Of a DNA stretch of 64,000 nt, positions 1-9,900 are shown in pieces (the first letter of the stretch is position 1; each line of letters starts with the position of its first letter). The stretch lies in contig NC_046674.1 of NCBI RefSeq assembly GCF_003369915.1, positions 24,803,657 to 24,867,656 on the forward strand, given 5' to 3'. This stretch comes from Drosophila miranda (lineage: Eukaryota; Arthropoda; Insecta; Diptera; Drosophilidae). Below the pieces are notes generated by a model. The model did not search any database. It saw nothing but the letters and a program-made list of their open reading frames with translations, and was not told the DNA's origin. Both the position numbers and the translations under genes were made by a program.

Positions 1-1000
1 CAGGAGGCCACAAAGTAAATCGGCGTCGCGAGATTTCAATGCCATGCTTGACATGCATTTACATTTACAGAATAATCCATTTTCTAATTATTTTATACGT
101 ACGATTATCGCAACACACCCCAAAGTGGGCTATCAACCAACAATAAAATGCTTTGCACGCTACAATGGATTTATTTATTCGGCACCCAACATCGTTCTTA
201 CCGTGATTTGAATCTAACGGCCTGTCGGTCGTTTACCAACATTTAAGTCCTTGTCTCTCATTCACTTTCAAACCATTTCTATCTGGCGCTCAAGTTTGGT
301 GATATTTGCTCTTTTTTTTGGGATTTTTTCTCTATTTTGTGGTGGGAAATCCTCTCTTCGTGAAGGGATTTTTCGTCGGAACAAGTTCCCTGCAACAATG
401 AGACACCCCTGTAGAACCAAAGGGGTCAATTTACCCCTATCGAACTAGTTCCGCGCCGTTTACCGCGCAACTAGTTACCCGGGATTCGAACGCGGACCAG
501 GTCTTCGTCGACTACAATGTACTAGTTCTGCAACTAGTTACGCGGGAAGCGAACGCGGACCAGTCGAAAAAGAACCGAAACACGAAGCCGCCTTCATTTT
601 GTTTTCGAAGTCGACAACTAACCGCTATCCCGTGGAATTATGAAGAAAACCCGAACAAGAGTAACAATACAGTGCTCACTCAATTAGTTGTTACCGATGC
701 CACGCCATGCAATATGCATCAAAATGGTAATTTAATCGTGATATTTTACTGTACTTGCGCTCGTGGAATGCAAGAGACAAGAATTTACACAAACTAAATG
801 TATTTGTTCTCCGCGCGTTTGCTTTTTGCGTTGATTTTTTTTTCACTTCTGTGCGTGATCTTTTGCTGGAAGAGTTATTTTTGTTTCAATCTGATTAATA
901 TCAATTATAAAGTAAGAAAACTATAAGTAAAAAATTCAAATTAATAAATAAACTAATAAAGAAGTACGTTCAGATATACATATTATATATTTGAAACAAA
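1..1000. other. Upstream noncoding region with ACTAGTT-type repeats
   Basis: No convincing gene was found here. Positions about 440-565 hold two related copies of a GC-rich motif built around ACTAGTT followed by a GAACGCGGACCAG block. Similar blocks recur at 2890-3310 beyond the gene at 1001-2809, so they may be the edges of one larger repeat. The last 250 bases before the start codon are AT-rich and probably contain the promoter and 5' leader. The short open frame at 251-448 has no protein-like character. Confidence 0.5.
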
Positions 1001-2809
1001 ATGATAAGCAATAGGCATTTTCGTAGACTCCGAAAGAGTGAAAGGGAAGCTAACCTTGCAAAGTTAGCGCTTTGCAGTGAAGGAAAAGTGATAGGAAAAT
1101 TGGAAGAAAAAGAATTGGCTGAAACAGGAATTCAGATTGAAGAGAAGGAATTAGCTTATGAAAATACCGAGATTCAGCCAAACAAATCGCCATTAAATGA
1201 TGAACTTAGTCAGTGGTTTATTGAGCAAAGGCCAAAGCGTGCATGTGTATCACCAAAAAAAGGTATGGGCTTTTCCATGCCGAGCAATGGTAAGTATATT
1301 TTATTTCATAATAAAAAAAAGCTAATACGATTTTTCCAGAAAATGAGGAAGGTAAAACCTGCTCTGACGTTTTAAATGAGCTCAAAAAAACAACCGGTAA
1401 ATATAAACTTTGTTTCCAATGAATAGTGGAATAATTAAATATTTATATACTTTTAGAAACTCTGCAATTGGAGAATGCAGCTATTCGTGGTAAGACTTAT
1501 AAAGATTAATGGAAAAATATTTTTATAATCAAATTTTATTATTATTTATTATTATATAAAGCTAATAAATAGTTAAAACTAGGTATTAACAGGGTATGGG
1601 GCTATAGCTGCTGAGGCCTTAAGCTCACTATAGTATTATTATACGTTTGAGGATGTATGTACTTATATACATATGTACAGGGTTGGTTCTATACGTTATT
1701 ATATGTTGTGGAGGAATTATTATCTAAAATACTAATTGTGTATATGTATATGTACAGGGATGATTGTTTATGAGGTTATATGTAGTGAATGATTTTAGAT
1801 TGGTCTAGATAGTTGAGGATTATTTTTGCGTTTTTGGTGTTAGGGTTGGAGATGTATTGCATGGGGTCGGTGTTATGGAATATTGAGGATCTTTGAAGAG
1901 AGAGGGCGGGGCATGTGTATATTATGTGTCTTATGTCTATGGTTGGGTTGTGGCACAGTGGGCATGCGTTGGAGGATGTTTTATCCATGTAGTGGGCATT
2001 GGTGAATCTTGTGTGCCCTAGTCTCAATCTATTTAGGATGACTTGGTGTCTTCTGTTAAGGTTGTTTAGGTTTTTGGGGGGAGGATGAGTGGAAGATAGG
2101 TTGATAACTTGTTGGTACCAGGGGGAAGTCTTAGTGAGGAGGTCTGTTTGTTTAGTTATGAGGATTTTCGTGGTAAGACTTATAAAGATTAATGGAAAAA
2201 TATTTGTATAATCAAATTAATTAACAACATTGTTTTTATGTAGATCAATTACAAAAGGTGCTCCAAATTTTGGCGGATCAAACTGATTTGATCAAACAGC
2301 AGGTCAAGGAGAAAGGGGAAATGAATCCCATTCGGGAACATTTCCCAATCAAATCTGAAGAGCAGTTAATAGAATTGGAGGAAAAAATAAAATTAAATAG
2401 GAGCATTTATGTAAGTAAATCTGTACTCTAAATTATATGACCTTTTTCTCTGTCTTATCTTTATATTTTATGGTTTATTTACAGATAACAGAAATGAAAT
2501 CAGTTCTGCAGCCAACTGGCGTTTTAAGCAGTTTAAGCTTTATTATGAGCGAGGAAATCGTTCTGGCATATAATGTCGATGGGGTCCAAGGGAAGAAGGC
2601 ACTTAGGTCCCACAAGGAATTTTTTGCAGCTTTGCTAGGTAAAATACCATTTACACTTCTAGAGTTTAAAATTGTTCAAATTATATAATACAAAAATAAT
2701 TACAGAATGTATTCCGCCTGGAGAGGAGAACTCCGAAGGCATTTTACGGAAAGCAATGCAGAGGATGAAGAAGAAGTTTTTCAAAAAGAAATATATGGAA
2801 ATGGACTAG
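1001..2809 (+). CDS. DUF4806-like domain protein, seven coding exons
   Basis: Reconstructed exons are 1001-1289, 1340-1396, 1457-1489, 2244-2410, 2485-2638 and 2706-2809, plus the splice frame check: the total is 804 nt, or 267 residues, with GT-AG introns and consistent phases (six coding exons by this count). The N-terminal half is charged (Lys/Glu rich) with a basic patch around the PKRA residues. A short helical, coiled-coil-like stretch follows (LQLENAAIR, then DQLQKVLQILADQ). The C-terminal ~130 residues resemble the insect DUF4806 family: a FPIKSEEQLIELEEKI segment, then ...AYNVDGVQGKKALRSHKEF, and a basic helical tail. Function is unknown; the family is often nuclear and expanded in insects (general knowledge, not checked here). 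Intron 3 is swollen by a LINE fragment. Flanking ACTAGTT repeats on both sides raise the possibility that the gene travels in, or was captured by, a repeat element. The start ATG at 1001 opens the longest frame. Family assignment is moderately sure. Confidence 0.7.
1484..1535. repeat. Left copy of 52-bp direct duplication flanking a LINE fragment
   Basis: This 52-bp segment starts at the exon end and includes the 5' splice site. It is repeated at 2167-2218 with one mismatch (T versus G). It reads as an unusually long target-site duplication around the retrotransposon fragment between the copies. Confidence 0.8.
1536..2166 (-). mobile_element. 5'-truncated I-clade-like LINE fragment (end of ORF2)
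   Basis: On the minus strand an open frame runs from the edge of the insert to the stop at 1776. Its sequence is typical of the C-terminal end of non-LTR retrotransposon ORF2: RLRLGHTRFTNAH, then a Cys-His cluster with ACPLCHN and DIRHIIYTCP. The 3' end (left side on the plus strand) is a TAA-rich tail, the hallmark of I-factor-clade elements. The insert is bounded by a 52-bp direct duplication. It lies inside intron 3 of the DUF4806-like gene in the opposite orientation, and the undisturbed frame suggests a fairly recent insertion. Jockey-clade origin is less likely because there is no poly(A) tail. Confidence 0.75.
2167..2218. repeat. Right copy of 52-bp direct duplication
   Basis: Near-identical to 1484-1535, including a duplicated potential splice donor. 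Removing the insert and one copy would restore an intron of about 71 bp, the normal short-intron size in Drosophila. Confidence 0.8.
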
Positions 2810-2898
2810 GCTAAGCTACATACAATTTAATATTATACGTTTATATTGGAAGACATTGTATTTTTATTTTTGTGTTATTCACTGGTAGCTAGGTCAGG

Positions 2899-3316
2899 GC
2901 TAGCTACGGGTAATCGAGTGGGGAACTAGTTGCTGGCTTTCTACTGGTAACTAGTTCGGAACTACCTCCTGAGCAATCGAGTAATCGGGTAATCGAGCGC
3001 GAACCAGGGTGGTGTGCACCTATACATTAAAATATATATGCTGGAGGCACACATACCCTCTAGTACCAGGCAACTAGTTCCGCACTGGTGCCGCACTAGC
3101 TACCATTCTCACCTCCCTGGTTCCAGATCGATTACCCGCAATGTATTTCAGCGGAGAATTTAACACATGCATTTCCTAGGGCGGAACCACCCCTGGTTCC
3201 CGCTCGATTCCCCTTCGATTACCCGTAAAGTTGCTCAGGAGGTAGTTCCGAACTAGTTACCAGTAGAAAGCCAGCAACTAGTTCCCCACTCGACTACCCT
3301 TCGATTACCTGTAGCT
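2899..3316. repeat. Inverted repeat with ~110-bp arms
   Basis: The left arm (about 2899-3008) and right arm (about 3191-3316) are imperfect reverse complements. Both contain the ACTAGTTGCTGGCTTTCTAC stretch or its complement and a CGAGTAATCGGGTAATCGAG-like block. The ~180-bp spacer has further ACTAGTT-like words. It looks like a foldback or MITE-type element. No coding capacity was seen. Confidence 0.7.
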
Positions 3317-3500
3317 ATAGCTAGTTATAACAAGAAACCTAAAACCATGCGAAATTCTCATACTCATATACTAACAAGCGCCGCTGCGCTGGCTGGCTAG
3401 TACCGTACCCTTAAGCCAGAGCTGAAGTCCCTGGGACCTCCTTTTGAGAAATCGACGTGTGACGCTTTCATGGTATGAACTGGCACATCTATATACTGTA
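3317..3500. other. Short intergenic stretch before CTPsyn promoter repeat
   Basis: Single-copy-looking AT/GC mixed DNA between the inverted repeat and the GGTATATTT-bearing repeat. No open frame or clear signal. Confidence 0.4.
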
Positions 3501-3502
3501 TA

Positions 3503-3800
3503 TTTCGGTATATTTATGAGGGTCAGACCGTATATAATACTGACTTAAAAAAAGATTATGGACAACAGGCAAAAACAGTCAAGAAAAATTGCAAGTTTCG
3601 TTCGAAACCTCATCTCGCGTGTGAGTACAACATGCCTTGCAGACAAAATCGGCAAGGTACATTGGATTGGGTACGTTGGCAGTTGGGGTAGACTTCGCCT
3701 TGCATGCGCTGCATTTTCTGGGCCGTTTTGCCTGATGTCCACACCCTCTTTTTCCTTCCGTTATGTAGCAAATGTGTAGGAACCATGTAGAATGGTAATG
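3503..3800 (+). repeat. Dispersed ~300-bp repeat with GGTATATTT motif, copy A
   Basis: It begins with a GGTATATTTATGAGGGTCAG stretch and continues with a block starting ATGGACAACAGGCAAAAACA. It is clearly homologous to a block at about 43740-44030 in the opposite orientation. Short open frames exist on both strands of both copies, but they do not conserve a common protein and contain indels, so I treat them as noncoding. The copy ends about 110 bp before the CTPsyn start codon. Confidence 0.75.
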
Positions 3801-3848
3801 TAAAATGTAAAAATTCGATAAACCTTTGGAAAAAAAAAACTAACGCGC

Positions 3849-3854
3849 CACGTG
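3849..3854. promoter_or_regulatory. CACGTG E-box upstream of CTPsyn
   Basis: A perfect palindromic CACGTG lies 59 bp before the CTPsyn start codon. This is the canonical Myc/Max site, and nucleotide-synthesis genes are known Myc targets. Functional use here is inference. Confidence 0.5.
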
Positions 3855-3912
3855 CAGGAGAGATTGAATATTTGTCTACATCTGTGAATCTAAGAAGTAA
3901 ACGTGCGCAAAT

Positions 3913-6900
3913 ATGAAATACATCCTGGTCACTGGCGGCGTCATAAGCGGTGTGGGCAAGGGCGTCATTGCTTCCTCGTTTGGAACTCTGCTTAAGTCGT
4001 GCCAACTTGATGTGACATCCATCAAAATTGATCCGTACATCAATATAGATGCTGGAACGTTTTCTCCTTACGAGCATGGTGAGTTAATGGGGCCCAGTAA
4101 CAATGAAGATACATAAATGTACATATACATTTGCACGATACCTTAAGCATCAGGAAAATATCCATATGTATGTGCATAGATTTTTCTTGGCAATTTTTCA
4201 ATACATCTTGTCTGTATTTGAGGACATCTGTGTGGGAGTGTCGATACATGTATATATATGCAGGAGGTGCCTCCTCTCTTGTTGTTGTTGTTGGTGTCGA
4301 AGGTCACGCGGCTCGGCTTGTTGCAACTTTGCCAGCGTCGCCGCCACATGGTGGTGTATGGGAGTGTGAGTGTCTTGCTGTAGTATTTTTGTTTGTATTT
4401 ATCAAGATGTCACTGACTGAAAGCAACAATTTTGATTGATCGTATACATTACAAGTTGGAACAAGATGCAAAATATACAAACTGTAAATACTTATAGTAA
4501 AACAACTGCGTCGCGGCTAAGCAAGATTACAATAGAGCTTTTTTACGGCACCGAAAGCTTTTTGCAAGCACGCGGAATACGACAAAATTATATATCTAAA
4601 CCGCTTACTCTCTGTTTATGTCTCTCTCTTTCGAAAAGTCGCCCTCAGCCGGCATCCGGTTGCTTGTCGTTTCGTTGCTGTTGTTGCTCTCTTTTTCTTG
4701 CACTTGACATTGAAAATGAAAGTTTTTCTTTACTCTTTCCTTTCCTGTTTAGCCTCTCTGCTTTGTTTGCTTGCTTATTTTCGTTGCTTGTATTTACTGT
4801 TGTCGCAGGTTGTGTGATTGAAGGAATGTGCTGGGGGGTTGGCAGTGTTGGCGGGCGAAATATGTACGCTCGCGGGCACATCGATTTGTTTGATAATAAA
4901 TAAAACGAAACAAAAAAAAGCGAAAGTTCATAAATTGGTATTTTCTCATGCAGTTCTAGGAGAGGGTGCTATCTGATAAATTGAATGCTAATTATATTTT
5001 CTGCGAGGTTACAGGCAACTTTACAACTCTGCGGCTCTGCTGCACTCTAAACAGACACACAAAACACACACTCACAGAAGAAAGCTCCTTCACCAAATGG
5101 CACGGCAGCAACAACTGCAACGCAACTGAAATGTGCCTATGCAACGTGCCAATTCGAGTGTGTGTTCGCATGTGTGTGGTTGAGGGCGAATTCGTACATG
5201 GGTACCTCCTGGAAATTAAGGGCCCATCTACACGTGTCAACAACTCAACGTACATATGTATACAAATTAAGCAAGATCATAATTTTGTATTGTGCATACG
5301 AGGGCTGCTCCAAAAGTTCCGTAGACTTGGCTGTTTTTAATATGAAGAGGTCAAAATCGACACTTCCATTTATAAGTTTGGCATTTCTTGACCAAATCGT
5401 GCTTAGCACTTTTTATTCTACGTTTTATATAATTTAACGATAAACGAAACATGCCTCTTGGATAAAAATGAAATCAACACAAGCAAATTTTCGTGTCATG
5501 ATTTTCTACGATTTTCGATCTACTTAGTTCAAGTTTTGGTAATGAAGCACCATGCATTGCCACTGCGAAAACTGGTAGAACAAATTCAGAAGTATTGCGT
5601 CCTTCGCTAAAGAACGAATCTCCGTTCTCTGTTGCACCGGAAAAATGGATGCTGTGCGGGATTGGCTATTGCAATTATGTCATATAAAATACCATGAGAT
5701 AGAGGCATCTTTCGGCATTAAAGGGACACAGATACATTCAGCATTTAGCATGAAGAGTTGGCCGGCAAGAAGAATTTCGCTCTTGAGATACAGCATAAGT
5801 TGACACTGAAAAATGTGCTTTGGAGATTGGTTTTAGCGGATGCTAACATTATCATGGATAATATTTTGAAGAGCAATAAAATCATCTTCAATGATATTTC
5901 GTCGTTCTTTCACTTTTAGGCTACGGACTTAAAGAGCAGCCTTCGTATGCATTGCAGTTGAACACATTTTCCGCATATCCTTTTCCCTTCGCCTTGCTTG
6001 CTTTACCAGCATAATAGGGTGCCCCACACAAACTTTTGTTTGAAGAGAGTGACAGCCGCACTGACGTTTTACTCACATGTAAATATTTAGATAAGTTGCT
6101 AGAGAAAGTCTTAGTTGCATGCCCTTAAAATACAAGGATTCTATGGATTATGAAAAGTTATTACTACAAATAATCTGCTTATTCACGAAATAAGACTATG
6201 TCCAATAATATAAGACATTTTTAGAACTTAAAGAATACCTTACATCAGAGGTCGGCACGAATTTTTTTTTTGCAAGCAAAACGTAAATGAGGTCATCGCA
6301 CCTATGCACATAATGCCGACCGCTGGTTTACATTGAAAGAGATGGACAAACGATCATCGCTAAATCGACTCGACTTATTAAGAATATACATACATATGTA
6401 AGCACTAATAATTCTTTGCGAAGTTCGAGATGTTGTCGTTACGTGCGCTACAAACATCTGACCAATTTCAAACATCAAGTCTAAGGATATACAAATTGAT
6501 CAGCTTTTAGTAGGTCCCTTATATATGTATACTCGGTAAGTATTACCTTGTCTATTTGCATGTTTGGACAGAATTTCCTGTAAATTGAGACACACTGCTC
6601 CCCTTCACCCCGTCGCGACGCCACCACACCAGATTACTGGCTGCCGGCTTCCTGTCATTTGCATTTTTCGCTTGCTCTCTCCGTTTTTGGGGGTCGAATT
6701 GCATTCTCTGCAGCTCTGCTCATTTGTTTTATTGTTGTTGTTGCTGTACGGCGAAAGTATTGGTGCGGTTAGGTGTGCTGGGTGTTGGGTGCAGAGGGTG
6801 TGGTGTGGTGTGAGTGGGGCGAGAGGCCAGAGGAAGTTTGAGAGCGGTGTCGACGTAGGCGTAGGCGTAGGCGTCAGCGCCAACTGCGGCACATGCGTGC

Positions 6901-9900
6901 GCGTGTGCTTCATTTGTTTTACGTTAATTTCTGCAGTGTGTTCTGTGGGTGCGTTTGTGTGTGTGTGCCTGGGTGGGTGTGATGAGAATGGAGATGGAAA
7001 TGGCATGGGTTGCCATATTGGCCGCTGGCCCCCGAGCTTCGTTCCGTCTGCCGTCCATCTTTATGAGCGAGTTGTGCCTCCACGAGGGTGCCTTCTACAT
7101 GGCTTGTGTGTTTTTGTGCCTCGGCCATCATCTGTCGCTGTCGTTGACGCTGCTTCTTCTCCTGCCTCTAATTCTTCCTCTTTGGCCTGCTCCTGCTGAG
7201 GCTTTTGCGTGTTCTGCTCTCTGTCATTCCCATCTCCCCCGCAGCAACATGGTCGCCATCACATTAGCGTTTTTAGCCATAAAAGAGGCAACGCAACCGA
7301 ACCGTCTGCTGTTGCTGCTGCTGCTGCTGCTGGTGGTACTGCTTCGTTCTTCCATCCGTTCCGTCCGTCTGACCGTCTGGTTTTGTGTGAATGTGTGCGT
7401 TTGTGTGTGTTTCGTTGGGCCGTCATCGGCGTCAACATCGTTAGCAGCTGTTGCTCTTTGCGCTCTGCCATTAACTGCCGCCTCTCGCCTATCCCCTGCC
7501 ACTGTCCCATCCCGTCGTTTTGGCCTGCATTTGCTTTGTTGCTTTCGCAGTTGTGTTGTTGCTCGCTCTTCTGCTTGCGCTTTCGTTACGCTCACGTTTC
7601 GCGACGACAATAAAGCTTCTGCCTGCGCCTGTTTCTGCTCCCACTCCACTTTACTCCACTCCTCTCTTGACGCTGCCCTGTGCGTGTGCTTCGACTTCGT
7701 ATGTGTGTGGGTGCGTGTGTGTGCAAAAATTAAATGGAAAATACCATTTCGTTGCTACTCTTCAGGATGTGGCCCGTTGCTACGCGCTGGCTGGCGTAGT
7801 GGCTCCTCCGGGTCCCTCTGCCTCCCATTCCCCTGTTACACGCACAACAGCTGTCAACATAGGCACAAATACACTCCTACCGTACTCTCACTGTTATGTT
7901 TCCGTGTGTGCGTGTGTTCTATGGCTTCACAAGCTTCCATCTTGCGTTTCATTAGAAATGGTTCTCTTTCGCGAAATTTTTATCTGTATTAATTTCTTTT
8001 GAAGCGATACAGTTCAGCCATCACTTCGCTTCGTGACCCGTTATTGCCGTTGGTTATTTGGTTTTGATAGCTTTATAAGTAGACTCTCGATCGCAGGACA
8101 TCTCAAGATGGCGGCAATATGCGGATATGGAAGCAAAGGTTCCATCTTCACGTACATATTTTGTCGGATTCGGTAGATATCAATCTTAGCCAAGAATACA
8201 AAATAGATATAAATCCATATGTAGATATTTATGCACATATAAAAGAATTTTGAAAAATGATGTTACGCTTACATAAGGTTACTGAATTTCTTGAGCATTA
8301 AACTGTTATTTAATTACATAAGAAATGAAATTTGGATCACAGCCTGGACTTGGCCTCTCACATACATATATTCCAGCCACCCTCCAGTAATGTTACAACC
8401 TCCTACCCAACTACCCCACCCCCCCAACCCCCCACCCCCAACCCCGTCTCACTTGTCCATGTCGGGGCGTGTGGGACGAGCAGGCGCCATCTACAGCCAA
8501 ATTCACATCGATTCGCTTTAGCAGCGTTGCACCGCCCCCGCCACCCGCCACCCGCACCTGCCGCGGCCTAGCTGCTGGTTCTGCTTCTGCTTCTGCTTGG
8601 CCTCTGCCTCTCTGTCTGCCCATGACTCCTCTCCCTCCTCCTGTCGCGTGATTTTAACGAGCCTCCCCACCTACCTCCTGCCACCTCTTCATGGTTTATG
8701 CTTTTCGCTCGCTTCCGCGCGTTGATTGTCGTTGGCGCAGTTGTTGCTGCTGCTGCTAATGTTGTTTTTGTTGTTGCTGTTGTTGTTGCCGCTGCTGCTG
8801 CTCCACCGGCTCCACCTCACACAGACAGCTGGTCTCTCTCTGCCCCAGTGTGTGTGCGTGCTGGATAGCCGGCAAACGTCGCCATCGCGCAATAATATGC
8901 CCAAAAGCAGCAGAAACAGCAGCAGCGAGCAGAGCAGAGCAGAGCAGAGCAGAGCAGAGCAAAGCAAAGCAAAGCAAAGCAGGCTGGATGGCGATGGCGA
9001 TGGCTGGCTGGCAGTCAACGATGGCGGCGGCCGTTTTTAGCGTTTGTGCGCGCTGGCTGGCCTGGCGGCCCCCTTGGCCACCCAACCCCACACACATGCA
9101 CAGCTACATTATATGTATAGTACATTATATGTATATGTATGTAGGTATGTAGCATGTTTTTGTGTGTGTCCGTGTGTCGCCGGCAAGAGCTTGTGGCGTG
9201 GCTTTGGCTTTGGCTCTCCTGGCCCCGGCATGGGCCTGGGCCTCGCTGGCGTTTTTGCGTTTGAGTGTGTTTTTTTTTGTTGTTTTTTTTTTTCGTTGTC
9301 GTCGTTTCAGCTGCCGCCGCTAGTTGGCACGTTTTGTTGGCTCTCGCTTGGCTTTTGGGGGGCTTGGACTTGGGCTGGCTGCAGCCTGTCGTGGCAGCAG
9401 TGGCGGTGGCAGCGGCAACAGCCGCGTCAACGGCAGCGGCAGCGGCGCTTCGCACTTTGCTCTGCTGAATTTTCAATTTCAGTTGTAAGCTGACTGCAAT
9501 CAGCAGTGGTTCGTGGTTCGTTTTTGTTCGAATTGGGTCTCGGTGTCGGTGTCGGTTTCGGTTGGCGCCTCCTGTCGTTTCTCGCTTTCATCGGCCGGCA
9601 CACACACGCTCTCTGACGAACGGGATAACGCCGAATACACGGGCCAAACGGACAGTGGCCCGCGCATCAAATTTTTGATTATTATAAACTTTAACGGTAA
9701 CACGCGCACACGCCTACCCACCAATAGCCAACCACAGCCGCCTGGGCCGACTGGGCCAGCCACCCACACCGCAGCACATCACCGTTAGCTGCTTTCTGCT
9801 CCTCGCGCGCAAATTTCGCACATGTATGGACACACTTGTATGTATGTGTGTGTGTGTTCATGTGTGTGTGCGCGTTTTATCGATTTCATAGAGCAACAAA

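Noticed and set aside
3558-3779. Small frame beginning MDNRQKQSRK shared with 43753-43971
   Set aside because: The two copies differ by indels that break the reading frame; DNA similarity is to a repeat, not a conserved protein.
6564-8002. Several long Leu/Cys/Ser-rich open frames in the CTPsyn intron
   Set aside because: They overlap on both strands, follow GT/CT-rich composition, have no domain, and lack consistent splice context.
8326-8651. Pro-rich short frames over a C-rich tract
   Set aside because: Pure compositional artefacts of C-runs with no conserved features.
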